NCBI RefSeq assembly: GCF_001413925.1
Contig: NZ_LBMJ01000001.1
Coordinates: 2,582,001-2,646,000 of the forward strand
Origin: Nonlabens sp. YIK11
Lineage (GTDB): Bacteria > Bacteroidota > Bacteroidia > Flavobacteriales > Flavobacteriaceae
DNA: 64,000 nucleotides
Direction of reading: 5' to 3'
Made by a program: the position numbers and the translations under genes. Below the pieces are notes generated by a model. It saw nothing but the letters and a program-made list of their open reading frames with translations, searched no databases and was not told the DNA's origin. Shown piece by piece: positions 28,440 to 37,116 of this stretch (the first letter of the stretch is position 1; the number at the start of each line of letters is the position of its first letter).

Positions 28440-29213
28440 TTGAAAAATTCAAGACGTTTTTCCAGATTTGGTATTGCCACTAAAGGATTGGTTTTCTTTT
28501 TAATAGGTGTGATGGCGCTTATTACAGCACTCAACCTCAATTATGCCCTAAAAAACGAAAAAGAGATCATTGAATGGGTCTATAGGTTGGAATTTGGCTG
28601 GTTTTTACTGCTGATTATCATTATTGGTTTATCGGGTTATATTTTTTCCAGATTCTACCTCACTTTCAACCGCAACGATTACGATGGTTCCAACGGCAAA
28701 CCCAAATACCGCAGAGCTGCCTACCTCATCAACGGATTAGGATATTGTCTCCTGCTCTTGACCTGTATCACTATTCTTTTAGGCAAGAACGATTCTGGAG
28801 ATTCTGAGTTGAAGATTATGGTATTGCAATCAGTCATAGGGAAGATTGTGGTTTACATGATTGCTTTGGGACTTGCCATAAGTGCGGTGAATGAATGGTG
28901 GATTTCGTTTTCTGTAATGATGGACAAAATGATCAATCCAGAAGAGTTGAGTCCCAAGCAATATAAGTACCTATTACTTTTAGGTAGATTTGGCAGGTTC
29001 AGTCGTGGGATAGTTTTTGGGATATTTGCCTATGTTCTTGCCAGGTCTGCTTACTACGATCTTCAAAATTTACCTGAAGGAGCAGATGCTGCCTTTGCAT
29101 TTATAAGTGCCACCTATGGCGCATTCATTATGGGAACGGTAGCATTTGGAGTAATGTGCTATGGTTTGTATCTCATTTTGAGCGGTAAACACCGCAACAT
29201 TCCCATTAAGTAA
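28440..29213 (+). CDS. DUF1206 membrane protein, second of a tandem pair, TTG start
   Basis: 257 residues, six transmembrane segments in three two-helix units (RFGIATKGLVFFLIG, AAYLINGLGYCLLLL, RFGRFSRGIVFGIFAY). The N-terminus from the TTG at 28440 aligns along its whole length with the upstream paralogue, while the next ATG at 28512 would delete the first repeat motif. The TTG start is therefore supported. It ends in GLYLILSGKHRNIPIK like its neighbour. Function unknown. Confidence 0.82.
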   Translation: MKNSRRFSRFGIATKGLVFFLIGVMALITALNLNYALKNEKEIIEWVYRLEFGWFLLLIIIIGLSGYIFSRFYLTFNRNDYDGSNGKPKYRRAAYLINGLGYCLLLLTCITILLGKNDSGDSELKIMVLQSVIGKIVVYMIALGLAISAVNEWWISFSVMMDKMINPEELSPKQYKYLLLLGRFGRFSRGIVFGIFAYVLARSAYYDLQNLPEGADAAFAFISATYGAFIMGTVAFGVMCYGLYLILSGKHRNIPIK

Positions 29214-29322
29214 TTGTAATCTTTTATCGATTGCCTTTGACTCCTTTTACTTGAAAATACTTACGCTAGAATGTGAACCATTGATTTAGAATTTAATCCT
29301 ATAAATTCTATCTTCACGATCT

Positions 29323-31866
29323 ATGAAAAAACACGTTCTTAATCTATTACTTGCGTTTTTATTTGTGGCAGGCACAGTGGCACAAGAAAACAGACTGGGC
29401 GATGCGCCAGTAAGCAGTTCAGAAATCTACCACCATATTGAAAAGTTAGGATTTTTAGGATCTGCCTTATTTATTGCGGCACATCCGGATGATGAAAATA
29501 CCCGTTTGATCGCCTGGCTGGACAATGAAAAAATGGCGCGCACGGCCTATTTATCATTAACCCGAGGCGATGGTGGTCAAAATTTAATAGGTCCAGAGTT
29601 GAGGGAACAATTGGGAATGATCAGGACGCAAGAACTGCTGGAAGCCAGAAACGTCGATGGCGGCGAGCAATTTTTCACACGCGCAAATGACTTTGGGTAT
29701 TCTAAGGATCCTGAAGAAACACTGGATATCTGGAATAAGAATGAGGTTCTGTCAGACGTGGTTCGGGTGATACGTAAATTTCAACCAGACATCATTATCA
29801 ATAGATTTGATCATAGAACTGCTGGCACCACGCATGGCCATCATACCAGCAGCGCCATTCTAAGTGTCGAAGCTTTCAATATGGTGAGCGATAAAAATGC
29901 CTTTCCTGCACAATTAAAATACGTCGACACCTGGAAACCAGAGCGTTTGTTCTTCAACACCAGCTGGTGGTTTTATGGTAGTGAGGACGCTTTCGCGAAA
30001 GCGGACAAAACAAATCTTCTACAAATAGATAACGGCGATTATTTCAGTTCGACCGGCTACTCTGTAGGCGAGATCGCCGCATTGAGCCGAAGCCGCCATC
30101 AATCTCAAGGGTTTGGATCATCGGGATCAAGAGGCTCTTCCACCGAATATCTGGAGTTTCTGGAAGGATCTTTTCCTACCGACAAAACCGATCCGTTTTC
30201 TGGTATCAACACCACCTGGACCAGAGTAGATGGCGGTAAAAAAGTACAGTCGCAATGGGAAACCGTCCTGTCCAACTATGACTTCAAAAATCCAGCATCA
30301 AGTCTAGAGGATCTGCTCGCATTGCGCAAAGAAATTAGTTCGTTATCAGCCGGTTATTGGAAAAATGTCAAATTAGGCGAGGTTGACAAGATCATAAAAG
30401 AACTAATTGGTCTGTATGCCAAAGCTTACGTGACACAACCTTATGCCACGTCTGGCGAGACCATCAAATTGAATCTGGAACTTGCGAACCGAGCCATAGA
30501 TAAATTGAATTACCAGATCAACAATAATGCAGCGATTTCTTTTGAAAAAGCCGCTGGTTCTATCTCTAACAATACTTCCATCACGGTAGAAGGAACTCTA
30601 AATATCCCTAGCGATCAAGCACCTACAAGTCCTTACTATTTAGAAAAAGAAGGAAGCTTAGGCATGTATGTGGTGGACGATCCCAACATGATAGGAATCC
30701 CTGAAGCAACGGCAGCTTTTCAGGTTCCAGTAATTTTGACGTTTGGCGATCAGAAAATTGAGATGTCTTTACCTGTCATATACAAAACCACAGACCGTGT
30801 ACGTGGCGAGATTTATGAACCTTTCCATATAGTACCAGAAATTGCTATTTCTGTTGAGAATCCTGTGTACATTTTTAGCAACGACGAGAGAAAAAATGTA
30901 ACGGTCACCGTGAAAGCCTATAAGGACGTTTCCAACATCGCACTCTTTGCCGATATTCCAGCAGGTTGGATCCAACCCATGGTGAAGCAAAAGCCATTTT
31001 CGCTATCCAAAGGTGAGTCCATGTCCTATTCGTTTATGATCACATCACCTAACGATTCTGCCGAAGGTGAAATGATCATTTATGCCACATCTGGCAATAA
31101 AAAATATGATCAAGAGGTCATCAACATTGATTACAACCACATTCCAGACCAGCAACTGGTGCGACCAGCGACCGCAAAACTGGTCAATCCTGGACTTTCC
31201 AATCTTGCGCAAACCGTTGCCTACATCAACGGAGCCGGCGATGATGTTGCCACGGCTATTGAAGCCATAGGCAGCAAGGTGTTTAAATTTGAGCCTGGCG
31301 AGGTCCCATCTGATTTGAGTAAATACGATGCCGTGGTCGTGGGAATCAGAGCCTTCAACGTGGAGCCAGAAGCCATGGCAAATCTTCAAAACAGACTGGA
31401 TACCTTCGTTAAAAACGGCGGTACGCTGGTCATGCAGTATAACACAGATCGCGGTATTCCTAGTGATGCATTGGGACCGTTGGAGATATCGCTTTCGCGA
31501 AAGCGAGTTACCGACGAGAATGCAGCTGTAACCTTCCTACATCCAGAAAACAAAGTCCTGAACACACCTAATAAAATCACGCAACAAGATTTTGAAGGTT
31601 GGGTTCAAGAACGTGGACTATATTTCCCAGAAAACTGGGATCCAGCGTTTGAGCCCATCCTAGGCATGAATGATAAAGGCGAGTCCCAAACTAAAGGAAG
31701 TTTGCTGGTCGCACCTTATGGTGACGGCCATGTAGTCTACACCGGTTTAAGCCTTTTTAGAGAATTGCCTGCTGGCGTTGCTGGTGCTTACAAATTGCTG
31801 GCAAACATGATTAGTTTGAGTAAAAACAGACCTAACCTTGAAACAAAACAAGATCAAAAGTTCTAA
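29323..31866 (+). CDS. Secreted PIG-L family deacetylase/hydrolase, large Bacteroidota type
   Basis: 847 residues. A signal peptide (NLLLAFLFVAGTVAQ) precedes a PIG-L/LmbE deacetylase domain at about 45-260 with the zinc motif AAHPDDENTR and THGHHTSS (third ligand). A long middle beta region follows (NPVYIFSNDERKNVTVTV), and a C-terminal ThuA/GATase-like domain of about 200 residues (KYDAVVVGIRAFNVEP ... GGTLVMQYNTDRG). The family removes N-acetyl or other acyl groups from sugars. Two iterated palindromes are translated inside it (DAFAKADK and SLSRKRV). It overlaps the small membrane peptide gene that follows. Confidence 0.9.
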   Translation: MKKHVLNLLLAFLFVAGTVAQENRLGDAPVSSSEIYHHIEKLGFLGSALFIAAHPDDENTRLIAWLDNEKMARTAYLSLTRGDGGQNLIGPELREQLGMIRTQELLEARNVDGGEQFFTRANDFGYSKDPEETLDIWNKNEVLSDVVRVIRKFQPDIIINRFDHRTAGTTHGHHTSSAILSVEAFNMVSDKNAFPAQLKYVDTWKPERLFFNTSWWFYGSEDAFAKADKTNLLQIDNGDYFSSTGYSVGEIAALSRSRHQSQGFGSSGSRGSSTEYLEFLEGSFPTDKTDPFSGINTTWTRVDGGKKVQSQWETVLSNYDFKNPASSLEDLLALRKEISSLSAGYWKNVKLGEVDKIIKELIGLYAKAYVTQPYATSGETIKLNLELANRAIDKLNYQINNNAAISFEKAAGSISNNTSITVEGTLNIPSDQAPTSPYYLEKEGSLGMYVVDDPNMIGIPEATAAFQVPVILTFGDQKIEMSLPVIYKTTDRVRGEIYEPFHIVPEIAISVENPVYIFSNDERKNVTVTVKAYKDVSNIALFADIPAGWIQPMVKQKPFSLSKGESMSYSFMITSPNDSAEGEMIIYATSGNKKYDQEVINIDYNHIPDQQLVRPATAKLVNPGLSNLAQTVAYINGAGDDVATAIEAIGSKVFKFEPGEVPSDLSKYDAVVVGIRAFNVEPEAMANLQNRLDTFVKNGGTLVMQYNTDRGIPSDALGPLEISLSRKRVTDENAAVTFLHPENKVLNTPNKITQQDFEGWVQERGLYFPENWDPAFEPILGMNDKGESQTKGSLLVAPYGDGHVVYTGLSLFRELPAGVAGAYKLLANMISLSKNRPNLETKQDQKF
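29988..30003. repeat. Iterated palindrome copy 10 (inside PIG-L gene)
   Basis: Perfect core, translated as DAFAKADK. Confidence 0.95.
31489..31506. repeat. Iterated palindrome copy 11 (inside PIG-L gene)
   Basis: TCGCTTTCGCGAAAGCGA, translated as SLSRKR in the C-terminal domain. Confidence 0.95.
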
Positions 31867-31960
31867 AAAGTGGAACCGTTTGTACGTGCTGGTGATCTTC
31901 GCTAACCTGATGTTTGCCGTGGCATTCTACATTCTAAGCTCGGTTTATGGGAATAGCTGA
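31838..31960 (+). CDS. Candidate 40-residue membrane peptide overlapping PIG-L and symporter genes
   Basis: A frame from TTG 31838 reads MKQNKIKSSKKWNRLYVLV and then IFANLMFAVAFYILSSVYGNS: a basic N-terminus and one transmembrane helix, ending in TGA at 31958-31960. It overlaps the PIG-L 3' end by 29 nt and the symporter start by 14 nt, and it fills almost the whole gap between them. The amphipathic layout and coupling suggest a real small subunit of the symporter, comparable in position to the small partners of other SSS transporters. The start codon (TTG) is the weak point. Confidence 0.5.
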   Translation: MKQNKIKSSKKWNRLYVLVIFANLMFAVAFYILSSVYGNS

Positions 31961-33722
31961 TTGGTTTTCAGGAAATCTGGGTGAACTGTCTATGGTGGAC
32001 TGGTTCATACTTGCCTCTACCCTAGCATTTATCGTGCTTTATGGTGTTTATAAAACGCGTGGTAAACAGACCAGCGAGCAGTATATCAAAGGCGGCGACG
32101 CGCGCTGGTGGACGGTAGGCTTATCTGTGATGGCAACACAAGCCAGCGCCATTACTTTTTTAAGTACTCCAGGACAAGCCTATACTGATGGGATGGAGTT
32201 TGTCCAGTTTTACTTTGGACTGCCCATTGCCGTCATCATTATTTGCGTCACTTTCATTCCCATTTATCACAAGCTTAAGGTGTACACGGCTTATGAGTTT
32301 TTGGAAAAGCGGTTTGATGTCAAGACCAGGTCACTGGCTTCCATCCTATTTTTAATCCAGCGTGGACTTGCAGCAGGAATCACCATCTATGCGCCAGCTA
32401 TCATCTTAAGTGCGGTATTGAACTGGGAACTGAAATACCTCAACATTGTGATAGGGATTTTGGTAATCATATACACGGTTTCTGGTGGTACCAAAGCCGT
32501 CAACGTTACCCAAAAACAACAAATGATTGTCATCATGGCTGGAATGGTCACGGCATTTGTGCTGATTGTAACTCAACTTCCAGACAGCGTTTCTTTTGAC
32601 AATGCTTTGACGATGGCTGGCAATGCGGACAAAATGAAAATACTCGATTTTGATTTCTCTTTGGACGATCGGTATAATGTGTGGACGGCATTATTCGGTG
32701 CGAGTTTTTTGATGCTTAGTTATTTTGGAACTGATCAGTCACAAGTGCAGCGGTATTTATCTGGCAAGTCGGTGAAGCAAATGCGCATAGGTTTGCTATT
32801 TAATGGTTTGCTTAAAGTCCCAATGCAATTCTTTATCCTGATGGTAGGTGTGATGGTTTTTGTGTTTTACCAATTCAATTCTACACCACTTAACTTCAAT
32901 CCAGCCGCCGAAAAAGCCGTTCTAGAAAGTGAATATGCCAGCGATTACATAGAATTGCAACAGGCGCACACCAGTATTCTTCAAGAAAAGCAAGAGAAAC
33001 AGATCGTTTATGGAAAACTCTTGGAAAATGGCACATCTGCAGAGTCCAATCTTTTAAGCAACGAATTAAAAGACCTTAGAAACACCGAAGAACTCAACAG
33101 GGAAAAAGCCCGCGAACTTATTACCAAAGCAGACCCTAGCGCAGAAACCAACGATAAGGATTTTGTCTTCATCAATTTTATTCTCAATCATTTGCCCAAA
33201 GGGCTTATCGGTCTCTTGTTAGCAGTCATCATCAGTGCGGCGATGTCTTCTACAGCATCAGAATTGAACGCATTATCATCCACCACAACCATTGATATCT
33301 ACAAGCGTTTTAAAGGCGCCGGCAAGGATGACGATCACTTTGTAACGGCAAGTAAGTGGTTCACCTTGTTATGGGGAATTATCGCGATCACCTTTGCCAG
33401 CATAGTATCGCTGTTTGATAATTTGATCCAATTGGTAAACATCATTGGATCCCTATTTTATGGAACCATTCTTGGAATATTCCTGGTAGCCTTTTACTTC
33501 AAGCAAATCAAGGGAAGAGCGATTTTCATCGCTGCACTAATTTCTGAAGCTGTGGTTGTAGCTTGCTACCTTGTTGACCTAGCAGATAACGGCATAGAGA
33601 TCCTACCATTCTTATGGTTGAATCCTTTAGGAGCCTTGCTTACCATAGCACTAGCACTGATCATCCAAACCGGCTGGAGTGATAGTTCCCTTAAACCAAA
33701 ACCGATTCTAGAAGACAAGTAG
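31947..33722 (+). CDS. Sodium:solute symporter (SSS family) with coiled-coil insertion
   Basis: 591 residues, about 13 transmembrane helices. SSS hallmarks include GLSVMATQASAITFLSTPGQAYTDG (TM1-2 with Na+ site), YTVSGGTKAVNVTQKQQ and LMLSYFGTDQSQVQRYLSGKS, then LLLAVIISAAMSSTASELNALSSTTTIDIYKRF. Residues roughly 318-405, between two helices, form a charged coiled coil (EYIELQQAHTSILQEKQEKQ) not found in SSS proteins of minimal length. The substrate (sugar, sialic acid, amino acid or vitamin) cannot be told. The gene sits behind the PIG-L hydrolase, which could supply a deacetylated sugar; that link is inference. Confidence 0.92.
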   Translation: MGIADWFSGNLGELSMVDWFILASTLAFIVLYGVYKTRGKQTSEQYIKGGDARWWTVGLSVMATQASAITFLSTPGQAYTDGMEFVQFYFGLPIAVIIICVTFIPIYHKLKVYTAYEFLEKRFDVKTRSLASILFLIQRGLAAGITIYAPAIILSAVLNWELKYLNIVIGILVIIYTVSGGTKAVNVTQKQQMIVIMAGMVTAFVLIVTQLPDSVSFDNALTMAGNADKMKILDFDFSLDDRYNVWTALFGASFLMLSYFGTDQSQVQRYLSGKSVKQMRIGLLFNGLLKVPMQFFILMVGVMVFVFYQFNSTPLNFNPAAEKAVLESEYASDYIELQQAHTSILQEKQEKQIVYGKLLENGTSAESNLLSNELKDLRNTEELNREKARELITKADPSAETNDKDFVFINFILNHLPKGLIGLLLAVIISAAMSSTASELNALSSTTTIDIYKRFKGAGKDDDHFVTASKWFTLLWGIIAITFASIVSLFDNLIQLVNIIGSLFYGTILGIFLVAFYFKQIKGRAIFIAALISEAVVVACYLVDLADNGIEILPFLWLNPLGALLTIALALIIQTGWSDSSLKPKPILEDK

Positions 33723-33741
33723 TTTTTAAAATTAATCCATA

Positions 33742-33776
33742 AAAAATCCGTTATGGCAGTACCGTAACGGATTTTT
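33742..33776. terminator. Bidirectional terminator between convergent genes
   Basis: AAAAATCCGTTA ... TAACGGATTTTT, 12-bp stem with an 11-nt loop, serving both the symporter and osmC. Confidence 0.88.
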
Positions 33777-33796
33777 AATTCTCTAAAAGAATGGGT

Positions 33797-34216
33797 TTAT
33801 TTCAACTTTGAAGTCAAGTTTACTTTTGCTTTGAATAGCTTGGATACTGGACAAACTTCTTTTGCCTTGTTGGCAATTTCTTCAAATTTATCAGCGCTTA
33901 TTTCTGGAACCTCACCTGTAAGATCGAGATCTACAGTCGTGATTTCGCCATCTTCAAAATGTACTTTTGCGTTAGTGTGTAGTTTGGTCGCGGTAAAACC
34001 TTCTTCATTAAGTAAAAAACTTAACTGCATGGTATAACAACCTGCATGTGCTGCTCCCAATAATTCTTCTGGGTTGGTACCTTTTTGCTCGCCTTCAAAT
34101 CTTGTCCCAAACGAGTATGGCACATCCACCATTACTTTACTGTCTGTCGATATGTGGCCTTTACCTTCTTTACCGGTTCCTTGCCACTGTGCTTCTGCTT
34201 TTCTTGAAAATTTCAT
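33797..34216 (-). CDS. osmC: OsmC-family peroxiredoxin
   Basis: 139 residues, the normal length. The two redox cysteines are present: Cys60 in ELLGAAHAGCYTMQLS and Cys122 in AKEVCPVSKLF. The N-terminal KAEAQWQGTGKEGKGHIST strand is typical of the OsmC rather than the Ohr branch. It should reduce organic hydroperoxides in the cytoplasm. Single gene between two terminators. Confidence 0.93.
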   Translation of the reverse strand: MKFSRKAEAQWQGTGKEGKGHISTDSKVMVDVPYSFGTRFEGEQKGTNPEELLGAAHAGCYTMQLSFLLNEEGFTATKLHTNAKVHFEDGEITTVDLDLTGEVPEISADKFEEIANKAKEVCPVSKLFKAKVNLTSKLK

Positions 34217-34290
34217 AATCTAATTGTTTTGTATAAAAATAAGATTGGAAAGTACTCCTGCAATGGGCTTTAACTAAGGTTTATCGCATT

Positions 34291-34323
34291 AAAAAGCCGC
34301 TTCCTTTTGAGAAACGGCTTTTT
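34291..34323. terminator. Intrinsic terminator after the DUF2911 gene
   Basis: AAAAAGCCG ... CGGCTTTTT hairpin, placed beyond the palindrome that follows the DUF2911 stop codon. Confidence 0.8.
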
Positions 34324-34329
34324 GATGAG

Positions 34330-34349
34330 TTCGCTTTCGCGAAAGCGAA
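34330..34349. repeat. Iterated palindrome copy 12 (full 20 bp)
   Basis: TTCGCTTTCGCGAAAGCGAA, 10 nt downstream of the DUF2911 stop codon and directly before its terminator. Confidence 0.95.
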
Positions 34350-34359
34350 ACTTATATTC

Positions 34360-35211
34360 TTACATCTTCACGCCCCATTCTTCCAGAGAGATCTTGTTCA
34401 ATCTTACATAATCTGGATTAGGTGCGGCAGCAGCAAGCTCCAACGATTTCTTGGCACTGGCGATAGCCTTGTCCTTATTACCCATTTGAGCCTCCATCAA
34501 GGACTTGCTTCTCCACATCCAGTAGGCATTTGGGTTTTTCTCAACCGCCTTGTTGATCCACTCATAGGCCTGATTCATGTCCTTACCGCTTTCCATATAA
34601 AAGGTTGCTGCACTGTAATAGTCACCAGCGGATGGGCCAGACATGATACGATTGATGCTTTGCAAGGTCTTCTCATCAGTTGGAACGACCATAGGAACGC
34701 TTACCATAGTTTGATCCCATTTGATCTCAAGATCTGCACCATTCATGGTCAAGTTGTTGATTTCAATGGTGAAGTTTTCCTGCTTGTTAGCTGTTTTTAC
34801 TGGAGTTGCCATAACACTAGCAGCCACAAGGTTCTCATCCCAATCTTGAGGCGTACCCCAATTGTCTGTATTGGCATAGAAAATAATTTCCCATTGGTCT
34901 TTTCCCGGCTTGCTGTATAATGCATAGCTTCCCGCCGCTAGTTTAGCGCCACCAACGGTGACATCGTCAGAGAAGGTTACTACAGTATTCTCATTAGCAC
35001 CTGTTCTCCATAATTGATCGTAAGGTACCAGACTACCAAAGATCGCGCGATCTCTCATGGCTGGTCTAGAGTATTCCAGGGTCACATCTGTCAAACCTAC
35101 GGTTTGAACAACCATGGCACTAGGGCTGGGCTGTGGTGATTCTATTTGTGCATTCAAGGTCACACTCATTGCGCAACAAAGAAGAAGTAAAAGAATTCGG
35201 TTCATTTTCAT
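34360..35211 (-). CDS. Secreted DUF2911 protein with TPR-like C-terminus
   Basis: About 283 residues from ATG 35211 (MKMNRILLLLLCCAMSVTLNAQ). The frame is open to a TTG at 35238, but that would precede the signal peptide and overlap the next gene. A DUF2911 domain (VTLEYSRPAMRDRAIFGSLVPYDQLWRTGANENTVVTFSDDV, then KPGKDQWEIIFY) is followed by two TPR-like helical pairs (DMNQAYEWINKAVEKNPNAYWMWRSKSLMEAQMGNKDKAIASAKKSLELA). It is probably periplasmic. No enzymatic function is known for the family. Confidence 0.9.
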   Translation of the reverse strand: MKMNRILLLLLCCAMSVTLNAQIESPQPSPSAMVVQTVGLTDVTLEYSRPAMRDRAIFGSLVPYDQLWRTGANENTVVTFSDDVTVGGAKLAAGSYALYSKPGKDQWEIIFYANTDNWGTPQDWDENLVAASVMATPVKTANKQENFTIEINNLTMNGADLEIKWDQTMVSVPMVVPTDEKTLQSINRIMSGPSAGDYYSAATFYMESGKDMNQAYEWINKAVEKNPNAYWMWRSKSLMEAQMGNKDKAIASAKKSLELAAAAPNPDYVRLNKISLEEWGVKM

Positions 35212-35234
35212 AGTTTTTATTTTAAGGTTTAGGA

Positions 35235-35633
35235 TCAAGCTTTGGCGCTTGAAAAGAAAATCATTTTAATGGCTACTAACAGAAGTACAAATCCGAAGAT
35301 CTTTTTAAGCACCTGCTGATTGAGATTAATTGCAATTTTTGATCCAAAATAACCGCCTACAACAAAGGCAACGGCTATGATCAAGGCGTAACGCCAGTCC
35401 AGATAATGACCGCTACTGTGATAAGTATAAGCAGCAATAAAGGTAACTGGAACAGCGAGTACCGCTAGACTCATACCTTGAGCCTGGTACTGGTCATATC
35501 CTAAAAACCAGATCGCCAGTGGTACCATTACAACGCCACCGCCTACTCCTACACTACCGCTTAAAAACCCAGCTATCAAGCCTAAAAGCAATAGCAGTAA
35601 TATTATCTCTAACGTCATCTTGCCTAATTTCAT
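35235..35633 (-). CDS. Half-size TauE/SafE-type (TSUP) permease
   Basis: 132 residues with four transmembrane helices and the TSUP signature GLIAGFLSGSVGVGGGVVMVPLAIWFLG, followed by QAQGMSLAVLAVPVTFIAAYTYHSSGHYLDWRYA and GGYFGSKIAINL. Full-length TSUP proteins carry this unit twice (about 250 residues), so this one should function as a dimer or be a split transporter. It may export sulfite or sulfonates, as in the family. It is separated by one base from the cardiolipin synthase gene, so the two are cotranscribed. Confidence 0.88.
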   Translation of the reverse strand: MKLGKMTLEIILLLLLLGLIAGFLSGSVGVGGGVVMVPLAIWFLGYDQYQAQGMSLAVLAVPVTFIAAYTYHSSGHYLDWRYALIIAVAFVVGGYFGSKIAINLNQQVLKKIFGFVLLLVAIKMIFFSSAKA

Positions 35634-35634
35634 A

Positions 35635-37110
35635 TTATAACAATGGTGCCCACAATCTACAAAAAGACTCTTTGAATTTATAGGTTTTGGAACGCTCCAA
35701 CCACTTTTCTAGGTCCAACGTCTGGCAGTCTTTCAAATCTTCATCAAATTTCTGGTCCAGACTTTTTGCTGTTTCTGCATCAAAAATAAGGGCATTGATC
35801 TCAAAATTAATATCAAAGCTACGGTAATCCATATTACAGGTACCTATTGTCAAAAACTTGTTGTCTACCACCATGGTTTTTGCATGCAGCATTCCTTTAC
35901 AATACCAATGAATCTTGATACCGCTTTCCATGATTTCTTCAAAGTAGGATCTGGAAGCGTAGCGTGCTGCCCAACTGTCTCCTATTCTAGGCAGCATGAT
36001 CTCTACATTGATTCCAGATCTAGCGGCACTTTTCAAGGCGATAAGAATGGCCTCGTTGGGAATAAAATAGGGTGTCGTGATGCGTATGGATTCTTCGGCG
36101 CTATTGATTCCTGCAAAGATGGCTTCCATAATATTTGCCCAGTCAGTGTCTGGACCACTGGCAGCAATTTGTACCGCTTTGTTTTCCTTCTCATCAATTT
36201 CTGGAAAGTAAGTTTCCTTAATCTCATCATCTGCCTCGTGATATTCTCCATCACAAACAAAAAACCAATTCAGCAACCATTGGGCTTGCATGCTTTTTAC
36301 CGCGTGACCTTCTATACGCAGATGCGTATCGCGCCAGTAGTCCAAAGGATCCCGATCTGGTGTGTTGACGTACTCGTCACTTACATTCACACCACCCAAG
36401 AATCCTATGTGTCCATCCACGATACAAATCTTACGGTGATTGCGGTAATTAGCCTTTCTGGTGAATCGCGAAAAGATGACTGGCATGAAGGCATGGTGAA
36501 CGATTCCAGCTTCGGTCATTCTTTTTTTGGCAGCTCTGGAAAGATCACTACCAACTGAATCGTAAATCAGTTTTACCTCAATACCACGTTGCGCCGCATC
36601 TACCAGATGGTCGATAAATTGATTACCGATATTGTCATCATTAAAAATGAAGTATTCCAGATGTATGTGGTCTTTTGCTTCTTTTATAGCCTTGAAAATC
36701 GCTTCAAAAGTATTCTCTCCATTATACAATACCTGCAAGTCGTTGCGCAGTGTGAGCGGTGATTTTTGATTGTGCCTTAGCAACCGCACCATTTTGACAC
36801 GGTCTTCTAGAAAACTGGCCTCGTATTCTTCCAGTTTAGAATCGTGCATGAACAAACGGTCATTCCATTTCTCTACCAGATGGTGGGAATTAAGATCCTT
36901 GCGTTTAAAGATTTTTGATTTACGGTATTCGAGCCCAAAGAAATAGTAAATGGCCAGTCCCACAAAAGGAAAGGCGATGAGGAAAAGTAATGAAGATAAG
37001 GTCTTACGTGGGTTCTGATTATTGCGTATCAAGAAAAATGCCGCACTTAGTGCGACGATGTAATTGATGATGAGCGCGGTTAAAAACCAGTTTGTAAGGA
37101 ACCAACCCAT
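35635..37110 (-). CDS. cls: Cardiolipin synthase, phospholipase D superfamily
   Basis: 491 residues. Two N-terminal transmembrane helices are followed by a basic linker and two HKD catalytic motifs: HRKICIVDGHIGFLGG in the first half and HAKTMVVDNKFLTIGTCNMDYRS in the second, with QWLLNWFF between. It joins two phosphatidylglycerols into cardiolipin in the inner membrane. It is followed on the same strand by the TSUP gene (1-nt gap) and preceded 6 nt away by the lytic transglycosylase gene, forming an envelope operon. Confidence 0.95.
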   Translation of the reverse strand: MGWFLTNWFLTALIINYIVALSAAFFLIRNNQNPRKTLSSLLFLIAFPFVGLAIYYFFGLEYRKSKIFKRKDLNSHHLVEKWNDRLFMHDSKLEEYEASFLEDRVKMVRLLRHNQKSPLTLRNDLQVLYNGENTFEAIFKAIKEAKDHIHLEYFIFNDDNIGNQFIDHLVDAAQRGIEVKLIYDSVGSDLSRAAKKRMTEAGIVHHAFMPVIFSRFTRKANYRNHRKICIVDGHIGFLGGVNVSDEYVNTPDRDPLDYWRDTHLRIEGHAVKSMQAQWLLNWFFVCDGEYHEADDEIKETYFPEIDEKENKAVQIAASGPDTDWANIMEAIFAGINSAEESIRITTPYFIPNEAILIALKSAARSGINVEIMLPRIGDSWAARYASRSYFEEIMESGIKIHWYCKGMLHAKTMVVDNKFLTIGTCNMDYRSFDINFEINALIFDAETAKSLDQKFDEDLKDCQTLDLEKWLERSKTYKFKESFCRLWAPLL

Positions 37111-37116
37111 ACCTAT

